A stretch of DNA of 64,000 nt from Maylandia zebra (Eukaryota > Chordata > Actinopteri > Cichliformes > Cichlidae), in the NCBI RefSeq assembly GCF_041146795.1, contig NC_135175.1, positions 36,348,669 through 36,412,668 of the forward strand. The letters run 5' to 3'. A program made the position numbers and the translations under genes. The notes under the pieces are model-generated. The model did no database searches. It was not told the DNA's origin and saw only the letters and a program-made list of their open reading frames with translations. Positions 1 to 12,081 of this stretch are shown piece after piece (positions within the stretch are counted from its first letter, which is position 1; each line of letters starts with the position of its first letter).

Positions 1-164
1 TCTAATCCCATACGGGAGCAGCCAGTCACTCACTGAGTAACACTGCAGAACAGAATTGTTAAAGTATTAATTTTAATTTCAATTCAGGTTAGATTTTTTT
101 TTTGTGCGCAGAGACCTGCCAGCAGTGCGCAATTGCACACGTGCGCAGTTTAGAGGGAACATTG
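1..164. mobile_element. hAT-like DNA transposon, right end
   Basis: The last 15 bases, TTAGAGGGAACATTG, are the terminal inverted repeat that also closes the composite element at 21289. The preceding ~150 bp match 21151-21289 closely, except for about 23 bp (around 143-165 of this copy, GTGCGCA-rich) that the other copy lacks. The flanking gypsy coding sequence resumes at 165, so the element inserted into that gypsy pol gene. The left end lies outside the window, so the 8-bp target duplication (expected to match gtgacaag at 165-172) cannot be checked. Confidence 0.75.
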
Positions 165-177
165 GTGACAAGGCGTC

Positions 178-1443
178 TGGTTTCGTGTTCCAGGACCCGG
201 GCCTGTAGGTAATGGTTAGGTTAAACCGTGCAAAAAACAATGCCCACCTGGCCTGTCTGACGTTCAGGCGCTTAGCCGCTTGGAGGTAGGCCAGGTTCTT
301 GTGGTCCATCCACACGACAACAGGATGTTCGCTCCCCTCCAACCAGTGCCGCCACGCCTCCAGCCCCAACTTGATGGCAAGAAGCTCCCGGTCGCCCACG
401 TCATAATTCCTTTCGGCCTGAGTGAGACGATGGGAGAAAAAGGCACAGGGGTGTAATTTACATTCCTGGCGTTGAGAGAGAACCGCCCCAACTCCCGAAT
501 CAGAAGCGTCCACTTCCACCACGAATGGCAGGGCGAGGTCAGCCTGGGCCAGGATGGGGGCCGAGGCGAACAGGCTCTTGAGACGGTCGAATGCTTGCTG
601 AGCTGCCGGAGACCACAGGTACGGTTGTTTGGGCAATGTGAGTTGTGTGAGAGGCAATGCTACCTTATTGAAGTCCCGGATGAAACGTCTGCAGAAGTTG
701 CTGAATCCCAGAAAACTTTGCAACTTCTTACGGGTGCCGGGAACAGGCCACTCCAACACAGCTTTGACCTTAGCCGGGTCCGCTCGCAACCGGCCCTGTT
801 CAGTGATAAAACCCAGAAAAGAGACAGTTGAGGCATGAAATTCACATTTCTCCGCTTTACAAAACAGCCGATTCTCCAGCAGGCGGCGCAACACCAGTCT
901 TACATGCTTAACATGCTCAGCTCTGGATCTGCAGAAAATCAGAATGTCGTCAAGATAAACAAACACGAAGTGGTTCAAAAAATCTCGTAGAACATCATTT
1001 ACCAGGGCTTGGAAGACGGCAGGGGCGTTAGTGAGTCCAAACGGCATTACCAGGTACTCGAAGTGGCCCAGATGGGTGTTGAAGGCCGTCTTCCACTCGT
1101 CCCCCTCGCGGATGCGGACCAGGTGATAAGCATTGCGGAAATCAAGTTTGGTGAAATGGGTGGCCCCTTTAAGGAGTTCAAAAGCTGAGGCGTTCAGAGG
1201 TAGGGGATATTTGTTTTTGATAGTGATTTTGTTTAGTCCCCGATAGTCAATGCAGGGGCATAGGGTCTTATCCCTTTTTGTCAACAAAAAAGAAGCCTGC
1301 GCCCAAGGGAGCAGTGGAGGGGCGGATGATGCCAGCTGCCAGGGAGTCCGTAATGTAGCGCTCCATAGACTCGCACTCAGGTTTCGAGATACTATAGAGT
1401 CGGCTAGTGGGCAAGGGGGTGCCTGGGAGCAAATCAATCCCAC
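178..1443 (-). pseudogene. gypsy A reverse transcriptase-RNase H, broken
   Basis: Frames encode a Ty3/gypsy RT followed by RNase H. Visible motifs are [15 protein letters not shown] (first catalytic Asp), [13 protein letters not shown], the catalytic box VYLDDIL, the thumb motif SFLGF, and the RNase H start [14 protein letters not shown] with the later [13 protein letters not shown]. The in-frame start seen near 1443 is not the true start: the first ~55 codons are out of frame with RT, and the correct frame continues from the protease segment across a frameshift near 1270. The C-terminal end after YRPGSWN is lost at the hAT junction. In an active element the product would copy the RNA genome in the cytoplasmic particle. 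Confidence 0.85.
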
Positions 1444-2094
1444 AGTCGTACGGACGAGGGGGGGGGGGGGGCAGCGATTGGGCCCCGTCTTTGCTAAAGA
1501 CTTGTCCTAGATCGTGATATTCGGCGGGCACGGTTGACAAGTCGGGGCGAGTGGGCGGCCCCGCAGGATCGTCTGACATGCAACCCGGCACTGCAGAGCG
1601 TAAACACTGCTCATGGCAACGGGTGCTCCACCCCACGATACATCCCTTGGCCCAATCAATCTGTGGATTGTGTCGCTGGAGCTGGGGGAATCCCAAAACT
1701 AAGGGTGCGTCAGGTGCCTTGAAGAGAAACAGGAACATCTGCTCAGTGTGATTGCCGGAGAGAGTGAGTGTGATTTCTTGAGTGCGGTGAGTGAGAGCAG
1801 CTAAGGGTCTGCCATTAAGCACTGACACTTGGAGCGCTTCAGGGAGAAGAACAACAGGCAAACCCATTTTGTGGGCAAAGCCTCATCCAAAAAACTTTGT
1901 TCAGGTCCTGAGTCTATTAGTGCATCACAAGAACGGGTGTGGGAAAGAAACCGTAATTTAGCGGGGCAGCTGAGGTGGAGGAATGTATTAACCGGTGCAC
2001 CCGTCAGTATCCCCACCTTTACTGACGGGCTGAGTCTTTTAGCTGTGAGGGACAGGCGTCCGCGAAATGCCCCTTCTTCCCGCACGCAAAACAC
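1268..2094 (-). pseudogene. gypsy A protease and protease-RT linker, broken
   Basis: Two overlapping frames hold a retroviral-type aspartic protease, with catalytic ALIDSGPEQSF near 1925, followed by a linker typical of gypsy Pol and ending FFFVDKKG at the RT start. A frame change near 1805-1865 separates the active-site half from the rest. Proline-rich [18 protein letters not shown] lies across the poly-G homopolymer around 1460, where a length error is likely. Assignment rests on the DSG motif and on its position between gag and RT. Confidence 0.65.
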
Positions 2095-3258
2095 TCACCC
2101 ACCAGTTGTCTTCTGCTCTGGGTGAATTTAGTCCGTCCCAGCTGCGGTTCCTCCTCTCTCCACTCGAGAGACGGGAGTCCAGTCGGAACTCCTACGCCCC
2201 CTACTGACCATCGCCCATCTCCAGTCCGCCTGCCAAACTCCCGCATATGGTCGTCTAGACTGATACACATGTTAACCAGGGCGCTTAACAATTTAGGAAG
2301 CTCTTTAGTGGCCAACTCACGTTTGACATTCTCATTTAAGCTGTTTAGGAATGCTCCTCGGAGCGCCCTCTCCTCCCAGCCAGTCTCCTTGGCCAAGATC
2401 CAAAAGTAATAATAATAATAATGGATTGGATTTATATAGCGCTTTTCAAGGCACCCAAAGCACTTTACAATGCCACTATTCATTCACTCTCACATTCACA
2501 CACTGGTGGAGGCAGCTACGGTTGTAGCCACAGCTGCCCTGGGGCAGACTGACAGAAGCGAGGCTGCCATGTCGCGCCATCGGCTCCACTGGCCAACACC
2601 AGTAGGCGGTAGGTGAAGTGTCTTGCCCAAGGACACAACGACCAGTACAGAGAGCCCAGGGATCGAACCAGCGACCTTCCGGTTACAGATATGCTTCCCA
2701 ACCCCTTGAGCCACGGTCGCCCAAAAAGTCCACAGAGAAGTCTGCCACGCTCCACCGGCCCTGCTTTAAAGTAAACATGCGATGAGCAGCGCTGTCAGGG
2801 TTAGATCCTTTGTCAAACACACACCAAAATTTGCTCAAAAAAATCACTATATGAGATGGAGGGCTGGGCACTCAGGGCTGCTTGAGCCCACAGCAGAGCT
2901 CGTCTGGTCATGAGCTCAACCATGAGGGTGATTTTGGCAATATCAGAGGCATAAGCTCGAGTCTGCTGCCTAAAAATCAGAGAGCATTGAGTCAAAAATC
3001 CCTGGCTTTTGTCCAAATCTCCACTGAATTTTTCAGGTACAGGTAATGTGTGTACCTACATTTAGAAGCTCTACTGGTGGTTGTGGTTGTGTAGGGGGCT
3101 CTAGGTGTAGCAAGCAACATACCTTTCAGTTCAGATACCACTTGTAGTAGCGCGGACTGCTCCTCGGCAACATGCTGCAGCATCTTTTCATGTTGTTCCA
3201 ACCGTACAGTTTGAAGCACGAGCTCGCGCTGGATGGGAATTGAGTCCGCTGAGTCCAT
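2019..3258 (-). pseudogene. gypsy A gag, split by a SINE
   Basis: The gag frame starts at 3258 (MDSADSIPIQREL), shifts frame near 3000 and 2820, and is interrupted by a SINE at 2407-2722. It then resumes (LAKETGWEERALRG) and ends with one CCHC zinc knuckle, CFACGKKGHFADAC, near 2040-2080. The knuckle binds the element RNA in this family. The SINE lies inside the capsid-like part, so no Gag can be made. Confidence 0.75.
2407..2722 (-). repeat. tRNA-derived SINE, full length
   Basis: On the minus strand it begins GGGCGACCGTGGCTCAAGG, a pol III A box, and has GGTTCGATCCC as B box about 45 bases on. Then come a unique body, a tail ending in TAAAGTGCTTTGGGTGCC and AGCGCTATATAAATCC, and an (ATT)n terminus. 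The flanks repeat AAAAGT, a plausible target duplication. A 5'-truncated copy on the other strand is at 45478-45680. It resembles fish tRNA SINEs with a LINE-derived tail; the exact family is not assigned. Confidence 0.88.
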
Positions 3259-3275
3259 TGCTGGCTGGATTGTTC

Positions 3276-3690
3276 TGTCACGGGTAATGGGAAAATACGG
3301 ACTCAGTCACGGAGCTCTGGATGCGAAGCACACAGTGCGTTTATTTACAGTGCCCAAAAACAGTCTCAAAACACAAAGTGAAGTGCAAACTCCAACAGTG
3401 ATCCTCTCCAAACTTCCAGTGGTGCGCAGGTGAGTTTCCAAAGTGATTATCCGAATGCGTGTCCTCCTCCGAGAGCTTAATTCCACGGGCTCCTCCTCTC
3501 CAACCTCCTGCTCTGTGTCTCTTCCTCCTATAAACGAGCGACAACAACATGTGAGAAGGCTAGCCGGCTAAAGCTAAGTTGCAAGTAACAAACACTTTTA
3601 ACTACCGAGCTTCAAGTACAATCCAGCGTCAACTGCCGTCTGGACACACAGTTAAATGCCTCAGCCCACGACGAAGGATGATTAGTGACA
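3276..3690 (-). repeat. putative 5' LTR of gypsy A
   Basis: The sequence is flanked by TGTCAC and GTGACA in inverted orientation and stands directly upstream of the gag start of element A. The polyadenylation-type stretch GTAAATAAACGC (minus strand, near 3345) fits an LTR R region. Its outer edge could instead be near 3721; without the second LTR this cannot be settled. Confidence 0.5.
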
Positions 3691-3737
3691 GCTGGGTGGC
3701 AAATTAGGTGCAGGTGTGTCAGCCGCTGGGTGGAGAC

Positions 3738-3929
3738 TGTCGTGTTATTCAATTATACGCGGGTCCACTGTACGATTGATAACCACACTTTATTTTCTTG
3801 TTCTTGCTCTGCCCCCACATAACATAACATTCTATACAAAAACACACCGGTCTCGCCCTCTAGCTGCCATCAGCCTAACTACACTGACCGGCTGCATTAA
3901 CATCTACTGTACAATGCAATTACACCACA
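3738..3929 (-). repeat. 3' LTR of gypsy B, about 192 bp
   Basis: It follows a polypurine tract and runs from TGTGGTGTAATTG to ACACGACA on the minus strand, giving TG...CA ends. An AATAAAG polyadenylation signal lies near 3790. Residues 3811-3920 recur in opposite orientation at 8352-8465, which supports a mobile LTR unit. The 3' edge is inferred from the CA dinucleotide only. Confidence 0.6.
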
Positions 3930-4250
3930 TCTCCCCTTTCTAGAATCAATGGGTAGACTACCATTGACTCACCAGAACTTAGAGGGTTATTCTGCCTCTG
4001 TGGCTGGAAGGTCTGGTCCTGCGCTTACCTGTAAGGAATACTATATAACAAAAATCTTAACTCTAATTAACCCGTTAAGTAACACAAAGTCTTACATGCT
4101 AACACGTCACACCACCTGCATTTCCCAACTTCTGAACATGCATATTTGAAAATGACAACCTTTTAGCTTTTACACTTTTACCCATATTGTGCAAACAATA
4201 CTACGAAAGAGGGGTATTCTTGTGTAAAACTGTCCTTTCCATCTTATCCG

Positions 4251-5771
4251 TCACAAGTCCAATCTGGTTGGTCTCACAACCACTCTTCCGGATCTGGTTC
4301 TGGGTGTAGATGGAAGCTCTGGAGAAACTGGCTCTGGCATGTCCGTGGAGCACTGCTCCCCGGCTTCTGCAGATTCTGGCTCCCCATTATTGCTCTCAGT
4401 TTGGTCTGGAGAGTGTTTCATGGGAACAAGATGCCGACGATTCCGCCTAATTGTCCCACGAGGTCCCTCCACGAGATATGATCGTGGTGTGGAGTGGCTG
4501 CCAATAACGGTGCCGCTGGCTCTCTGGTCTGTTATCCACACTTCTTGGCCTGGAGTGAGCCTGTCGAGGCTGCGTGCGCGATGATGAAGGTTATATGACT
4601 GTGCCTCTTTAGTCCTCCTCTCCTTTTCCCTCCGGGCGACAACCACACTATCAGGAAGTGCGGGGTCAAGCAGAGATGGCAGTATTGGCACTGTGGTGCG
4701 AAGCCGTCTCCCCATCAAGAGTTGGGCTGGACTATAGTCATTCTGCAGTGGGGTGGCTCTGTAAGCGAGCAGAGCCAAGTGTGGATCAGCAGCTTTCCGC
4801 AATAGATTCTTGACAGTCTTAACTGCTCGTTCGGCTTCACCATTGCTTTGGGGATATTTCGGGCTGCTTGTGATGTGACGGAAGCCATACACTTTTGCAA
4901 ATGTCTCAAAAGCTGCCCCCGAAAACTGTGGCCCATTATCTGTTACCAGCTGCTCGGGGATCCCGTGACGAGCAAAAATCCCTTTGAGATGATGGATCGC
5001 GTCCTCTGACCTTGAAGGTGTGAGAGGGGCAATCTCAACAAATCTTGAGGCATAATCCACAACAAGAAGGTAGGTTTTCCCTCTCAGCATAAACAGATCG
5101 GCTCCTAGCTTTTGCCACAGCCGCCCCGGATACTGTGATGGCATCAGCGGTTTTGTGTGGTTTTCTCTCACTTGGCAACATGTCCGACAGTTAAGGACAA
5201 GCTCATTTATCTGCTGGCTTAGCCCTGGCCACCAAACCGACTGTCGTGCTCGCTGTCTGCACTTAACCACTCCCTGGTGACCTTCGTGTAGTCTGGTGAG
5301 CACATCATTTCTCATAGTTGCAGGTATAACCAACCTGTCCCCTTTGATTAGCAGACCATCATGTACGGTGAGGAACGCCCGTTCTGCCCAGTACAGTCTT
5401 AGCGCTGGTTCGCTGTTGAAATGTGTGGGCCATCCTTCCTCACACAGCTGCATCACGCGAGCACATACGCTGTCCCTCTTCAGCTCTTCTCTCAGCTGCT
5501 CCAAGAAATTGTTGCTAGCTGGCAGATTGTCCATCAACATGTCCACGTAAATATTTGTGCTCTCCAACAACTCCTTGTCTTGAAGTGTTTCTTTTGCTTT
5601 CACGGGAGATCGTGAAAGCGTGTCAGCTGTCCACAGGTGTTTGCCTGGTACATGCGAAATCGAGTAGGAATATCGCATGAGGCGCATCCTAAAGCGTTGA
5701 ATTCTGGGAGGGAGCGCATCCAGAGTTTGTGCCCCCAGCAGACTTAGCAGCGGCTTATGGTCTGTCTCCAT
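4251..5771 (-). pseudogene. gypsy B RNase H-integrase segment
   Basis: A 506-codon open frame covers the end of RNase H (METDHKPLLSLL), an H2C2 zinc-binding segment (LHEGHQG...NCRTC) and the integrase core: GADLFML-VVDYASRF with the first Asp, VTDNGPQFSG with the second, and NGEAERAVKT with the Glu. It ends in a basic chromatin-facing tail (RPTRLDL). The catalytic DDE triad looks intact. It is separated from the RT frame by a frame break at 5771-5828, so the polyprotein is interrupted. It would insert the DNA copy into the genome if functional. Confidence 0.8.
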
Positions 5772-5827
5772 TTGAAAGTGTTTGCCAATAAGAAAGTTGC
5801 GGAACCGCTCACAAGCCCAGGTCAGAC

Positions 5828-6736
5828 CTAAAGCTTCCTTTCAACCTGAGCGTATCTCTGTTCTGTTGCAGTGAGGGAGCGTGACGTGTAGGCAACGGGT
5901 CTCCACTCCTCATCCCGTCTTTGAAGCAACACACCCCCTAAGCCATACGATGATGCGTCTGCTGACACCTTGCAGTCACGGCTTGGGTCATACATGGCCA
6001 ACACTGGCGGTGATGTGAGTGCATCTTTCAGGTTCTGAAATGCTCTAGCCTGGTCAATGTCCCATCTCCAGCAGTTTTTCTTAGACAGTAAGTCTCTTAG
6101 AGGTTTGTCTCTCTCTGCGAGCTGTGGGGTAAACTTTCCAAGCTTGTTAACCATTCCCAGAAAGCTCCTTAACTCACTCACACTTTGTGGCTCCTTCATC
6201 TCCCTCACAGCCTGGGTCTTGCTTGGGTCAGGGCTGATACCGCTGGCTGAGAGAACATGCCCTAAAAACGTCACCTGCTGTTTCGCGATGTCGCACTTGT
6301 TATTGTTTAGGGTGATGCCAGCTTTTTGGATCCTGCCCAGCACAGCGTGTTGGCAAGAGTCATGCTCCTCCTGCGTTCTGCCCCAGACCAGCACGTCGTC
6401 CATGTGGCAAACTACCCCTTCCATACCATCTGTGACCTCTGTGACCATCCTGTTCTGGAAATGCTCCGGTGCTGAAGCAATCCCGAAGGGCAGTCTCTTG
6501 AAGTAATAACGCCCAAACGGTGTGATGAAAGTGGTGTATTTGGCTGAGCTTTCCATCAGAGGTATCTGCCAAAACCCCATGTTAGCGTCCAGCTTGCTGA
6601 ATATGCTGGCACCAGCCAATCTGCCCAATGTTTCGTCCATCGATGGCAGTATGTACTTCTCTCGACACACAGACTCATTGAGGTGTGTAAGGTCGACACA
6701 TATGCATACATCTTCTGTCTTCTTTGGTACCACCAC
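5828..6736 (-). pseudogene. gypsy B reverse transcriptase segment
   Basis: About 300 codons of Ty3/gypsy RT: CVDLTHLNESV, FSKLDANMGFWQ (first Asp), RLPFGIASAPEHFQ, the active-site box CHMDDVLVWG, the thumb RSFLGMVNKLG, then the RNase H start SADASSYGLGGVL. The 5' boundary coincides with another element's LTR at 6738, so the upstream coding part has been removed. A frame break follows at its 3' side. Confidence 0.8.
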
Positions 6737-6737
6737 C

Positions 6738-7447
6738 TGTCATGGTCCTGGGTCGGTGACCCAGCGCTTTTAGTTTGTTATCATTTTCTAGTTGATGATG
6801 ATGGTTTGAGTTCTATGTTATATTCGGTCTGCCCTTGAGTCTGCGTCTGTGTCTCTGTCTGTCTATGATGTCACCCCGTCTGTTTGTGAAGCTGTCTGTT
6901 TAGTTCTGTGTCTTGTTTGGTTCCCCGTGTCTGAGTTTCCTGTTTTATTGTGAAGGTCTCTGTCTGATGTGAGTGTGTTCAGTTTACATTTCCCCTGTCC
7001 CGTCAGCTCTGATTCCTCCCAGCTGTGTTGCCCTCCTGTCTCTCATCCCCTGATTACTGGTGTGTGTATTTAAGCCCTGTGTGTTCTCCTGCCTGTTGCC
7101 GGTTCGTCTGTGTTACTTCATGTCAGTCTGTGTCCCACAGTGTCCCACAGTGTCCCACAGTGTCCCACAGTGTCCCACAGTGTCCCACAGTGTCCCACAG
7201 TGTCCCACAGTGTCCCACAGTGTCCTGGTCCTCGTCTGCGCCTCTCTGCTTCTCATCCCCTTTGTCGTATGCTCCCAGGTCTGTTATTTTTTAGTTCTCC
7301 CAGTTTAGGTGTCTTCAGTTATTTGTTATGCCCCACTGCTTGTTTGCCACTACACCTCTGTAAATAAACCTCACCAGCATCTCGTCCACTGCCTGCATCT
7401 TGGGCCCTTCTTCTAACTCCACACGGCTTGCCTCGGCAGCCGTGACA
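6738..7447 (+). repeat. 5' LTR of gypsy C
   Basis: Ends are TGTCATGG and CCGTGACA. A polyadenylation signal AATAAA sits at about 7361-7368, close to the 3' end as expected of an R region, and TATTTAAG near 7068 could be a TATA-like element. The LTR carries an internal array of nine TGTCCCACAG units (7131-7220). Confidence 0.75.
7131..7220. repeat. 10-bp tandem repeat, nine units, inside LTR C
   Basis: TGTCCCACAG is repeated nine times without error. Because 10 is not a multiple of 3, all three plus-strand frames stay open through it, giving spurious short frames. Confidence 0.95.
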
Positions 7448-7464
7448 GTACAAACCGGCCAAAC

Positions 7465-8133
7465 ATGGACCCAGCGGCATTCGCACCTTCCAAGGAGCTT
7501 CGGGAGGAATTAATCGATTCAGTTTCAAGATGGACTAATCTGTGGCTAGAGCATGAGGGGGAGGAATTTCGTCATGCTCTGGAGGCCCGACTACAGCGGC
7601 TAGTTTCCAATCACCCCTGGCTGCTGGATTCAGTTCACACACTCCTACAGGACTTCATCCTCAACACGCTTCACCTTAACCCCCCAACTGCGACAGCTGA
7701 CCTGTCTGGCTTACCGGAAGATTCTCTCCCCAGTCCACCAGAGGACTCTCAGTCGGACAAAATGCCGCCCGATCAGTCGGCTTCTCCCTCCTTCCGGGCT
7801 AAACGGCGGTCACGCCGCCGTCATCCTTCGCTCGCCAAGCAAGCTCTCGGGGTCAGTGAGAGTGACGGTTTCATGTACATGCAGCCCCCCAGTGGCCAGC
7901 TCACACCAGCCCAGGCTTTTTACAAAGCACTGGGAATCATCCTCATTCCACCCAGCCCATCCACCCCACAGCAGGAGCAGCCACTTCAGAGCTGCCTCAT
8001 ATCACCGCCCGCTTCCCCTGCCGCTCTCGCCCCTTCTCCCAGGCGGAAGCGACGTCCACGCGGCCGGCAGTTACCGACAGATTCTGTGAGTCAGGAACGC
8101 AGTGTTTTTTCTGCTCCATCTGAGCCTGCATGA
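7465..8133 (+). CDS. gypsy C gag-like protein, 222 aa, probably truncated
   Basis: The frame starts with MDPAAFAPSKELREE at the normal gag position, just after the LTR and primer-binding stretch. An N-terminal helical part contains NHPWLLDSVHTLLQDF. A Pro/Ser-rich middle leads to basic patches (FRAKRRSRRRH near residue 113, SPRRKRRPRGRQ near residue 193). No zinc knuckle is present before the stop. A related frame with WLQQ and SSRRKRRPR patches lies after the LTR on the minus strand near 30500-30810, supporting a shared gag type. Function is inferred from position only. An unrelated DNA segment follows, so this is likely the stump of a longer gene. Confidence 0.55.
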   Translation: MDPAAFAPSKELREELIDSVSRWTNLWLEHEGEEFRHALEARLQRLVSNHPWLLDSVHTLLQDFILNTLHLNPPTATADLSGLPEDSLPSPPEDSQSDKMPPDQSASPSFRAKRRSRRRHPSLAKQALGVSESDGFMYMQPPSGQLTPAQAFYKALGIILIPPSPSTPQQEQPLQSCLISPPASPAALAPSPRRKRRPRGRQLPTDSVSQERSVFSAPSEPA

Positions 8134-8345
8134 ACACTCTGTCAGTTATTCCTGAGTCTAGTAATTCAATGCCAGTTAACTCAGGGTTATTCAAATGTGA
8201 AAAGAGTAATTCAGAAACGGTTAATTATTTGTCAGATACTCCAAGGTCCGTTAACACCTGCTCTGAGGATTTAAAGGACTGCTTTCATTCTGCCTCTTCC
8301 AAGTCCTGTGTTATGCTAACCAGGGCTTTTAATCTGAAAGCCCTA

Positions 8346-9990
<1,645 letters not shown>

Positions 9991-10389
9991 TTCTTGCTCT
10001 ATGTAGTTGTTTGTTTTATACCAAGCACAGTGAAGTATTTCAAAAAGCAGTTCAAACCAGTCATGCATCTCTGTCATGCTGCTGACTGTGGAAAATAACT
10101 ACAGTCACGCTGGCAGCATGTTTGTACCATCTGCCTGCCAACTGACAGTCAACCGAGACATTAACAGTAATTAACAAAGGAAAGAACCAAGAAGAAGGCA
10201 AGATAGCAGACCTGCTGTAAATGATGTTAGAGATAAAATTTGCTGTAGAAAGAAAGAACGAGGAGGACTGTGAGACAAGCATCAACATTTTTGCATTAAA
10301 ACTTCACACGCCACCTTAAAAACTCAAAGTGATCTGACCTAAATTTCTACTGAGTTCAAGATCTTTGAATGAGAACAGGGCTTACACCG

Positions 10390-10910
10390 ATCACTTTACA
10401 TAAAACTGCTGACAACTTGAGACTAAACCAACTCAGATCTTTATCAAGAGGTGCACATCTCATTATTCTAATTTGTTTTTTTACAAACTGATAATCTTAC
10501 TTCATCATTAAAATAACATTTGTGGTCTCTGCTTCTCTTTTTAATCTATAATATACTTTTTAAATTATATTTCCAAAGATAAGAAAACATTTATTATTAG
10601 ATGAAAGATAGACTCTTTCATTTTCGCTCTTTGCTATCTAAGCAGAAGCATTACTCGTCTTCACCCAGCCACACAGATGTTTTACATTTCTCATGTCTAT
10701 CAAAAGACTAAATCACTGTTAAAGCATCAGTGGCATGTAAGCAAATAATTCTTTGTTGACACGTCTGTTGTTCTAAGTGTTCACTTCATCAGTGTCAGTG
10801 TTACCTGAGAATTTCCCATTTAAAGACTGAAAGAGCTTGGCCGACTTCGAATCTCTGTGATGAATGCACTGAAAAGAAACAAAGAAGTTTGTGCAGATAT
10901 TGGTGTATGT
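10390..10910. repeat. segmental duplication copy I, distal upstream block
   Basis: This block is paralogous to about 49985-51170. Shared stretches include CATAAGAAAACAT near 10580 and CTAAATCACTGTTAAAGC near 10710, and the order is kept. A Penelope-like element then interrupts it, and similarity to the other copies resumes at about 12082. Confidence 0.75.
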
Positions 10911-10911
10911 C

Positions 10912-12000
10912 TTGATCCATGCTGCATCAGGTATGGAAAGGACTCTGTTCATGTTTTCAGTGGGAGAAATGTTTCGTCATCATCCTGGTGACTTCTTCAG
11001 TCTCAGCTGACTGCAGGTTTCCCCAACCTTATACACAGTACTTTTGCACAATGACTGAAACCAGCGCCACTGACTAACGATAAACTGTGAGCTCAGTTTC
11101 ATCATCATTAATATTTAAATTTTTCATGGCCATTGATCAGTGGCCATGAGTACCATTCACACAGAGGTGAAGAATTGCTGCAATCACAGCATTGTAAGAT
11201 CCAAGGTGTTCTGGAGAACACCTTGGATCTTATTGAGAAGGTGAGAGATTGGAACTGTGTCTTCATTCCACCTACTTCACATACAAGGGTCAGTACTACA
11301 AGGCAGAAACATGGGTGTGCCATGGGCTCCCCAGTTTCACCCAATTTGTACATGGAAGAAGTGGAAAAGAGGGCTTTGCTATCCTACCCTGGAACAACAC
11401 CAAGTCATTGGTTCAGGTATGTGGATGACACCTGGGTGAAAATCAAATCTCAGGACGTGCCACATTTCACGGATCACATTAACTCAGTGGACCGACACAT
11501 CAAATTCACCAGGGAGGATATGAACAGTGGCAGGTTAGCCTTCTTAGACTGTGAGATTGCCATCAGTAATGGGGGACATCTAAAAGCTGACGTGTACCGT
11601 AAACCTACACATACGGATCAGTATTTAAGGTTTGACTCTCATCATCCACTGGAGCACAAACTGGGCGTCATCAGGACACTACAACACAGAGCGAACACCA
11701 TCCCCACAGACACAGCAGCCAGGGAGGCATCCATCCATTTTCTGCTGTTTAACCAGGGCTGGGTCATGCAGTCAGCAGTTAAGGCAGACAAGCCCAGACC
11801 TCCCTCATCCTGGCCATTTCCTACTGGGAGCACACCAGACGATTTACTCTATCAAGTGTGTCCTGTGTCTGCTCTGGAGCCTCTTCCCTTTGGGACATGC
11901 TGAGAACACCTCAGCTTGGAGATACTCAGGAGAAATCCTGATCAGATGCCCAAACCGCCTCACCGGCTCCTAGTGATGCCCACGAGTAGCAGCTCAACAA
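10912..12000 (+). mobile_element. Penelope-like retroelement, truncated and rearranged
   Basis: The 5' part (GAGAAATGTTTCGTCATC and CTTCTTCAGTCTCAGCTGAC near 10965-11010) is the noncoding end typical of fish Penelope-like elements. A rearranged junction with two palindromes (11123-11148 and 11195-11232) joins it to RT coding sequence. The 3' endonuclease (GIY-YIG) part is not present. It sits between blocks of duplication copy I and has no counterpart at that point in copy III, so it is a later insertion. Confidence 0.75.
11225..11830 (+). pseudogene. Penelope-like reverse transcriptase fragment
   Basis: The open frame encodes the C-terminal half of a PLE reverse transcriptase: KHGCAMGSPVSPNLYMEEVE, the catalytic box WFRYVDDTWVKI, FTDHINSVDRHIKFTRE, LAFLDCEIAI, VYRKPTHTDQYL and HHPLEHKLGVIRTLQHRA. 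The family usually has a few extra residues between SPVSP and NLYMEE, so a small in-frame deletion is likely. N-terminal RT motifs and the GIY-YIG endonuclease are missing. After about 11830 the frame no longer resembles the family. Confidence 0.85.
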
Positions 12001-12081
12001 TGAGCCCCTCATGCTGTCAGCCCAGCCATGGTTTTTGTGAGGTTTCTGGTTATTTTATGAGAGTGTTTAGTTCTTGGCGGG

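Larger units (their letters stand above)
165..3690 (-). mobile_element. Ty3/gypsy LTR retrotransposon A (degraded, 3' half missing)
   Basis: Minus-strand order is a putative 5' LTR (about 3690 to 3276, inverted TGTCAC/GTGACA ends), a gag start 18 bases later at 3258, gag, protease, reverse transcriptase and RNase H. The RNase H region is then cut at 165 by the hAT-like element. Integrase and the 3' LTR are not in the window. Several frameshifts, including a poly-G run near 1459-1472, and a SINE in gag make it inactive. LTR limits are inferred because the partner LTR is absent. Confidence 0.8.
3738..6737 (-). mobile_element. Ty3/gypsy LTR retrotransposon B (5' half missing)
   Basis: Minus-strand order is RT (6736 down), RNase H, zinc-binding H2C2, integrase, a noncoding stretch, the purine tract GAAAGGGGAGA at about 3930-3940, and a short 3' LTR (3929-3738). 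Upstream of RT the element is cut exactly where the LTR of another gypsy element begins (6738). Gag and protease are not in the window. Confidence 0.8.
6738..8133 (+). mobile_element. gypsy element C: 5' LTR plus gag start
   Basis: A 710-bp LTR (6738-7447, TGTCATGG...CCGTGACA) is followed 17 bases later by an open gag-like frame. No protease or RT follows: sequence after 8133 soon becomes an LTR scrap of element B. It inserted into element B and so is younger than B. Solo LTRs with the same ends and layout occur at 18946, 26160, 30814 and 55249, so this LTR lineage was active here repeatedly. Confidence 0.75.

Noticed and set aside
2690..2722. tRNA gene at the SINE start
   Set aside because: A and B boxes belong to a SINE with body, tail and target duplication. 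No complete cloverleaf was apparent.
7110..7308. Direct repeats at 7131-7220 as a possible CRISPR-like array or coding repeat
   Set aside because: Units are contiguous 10-mers without spacers, inside an LTR, in a vertebrate genome.
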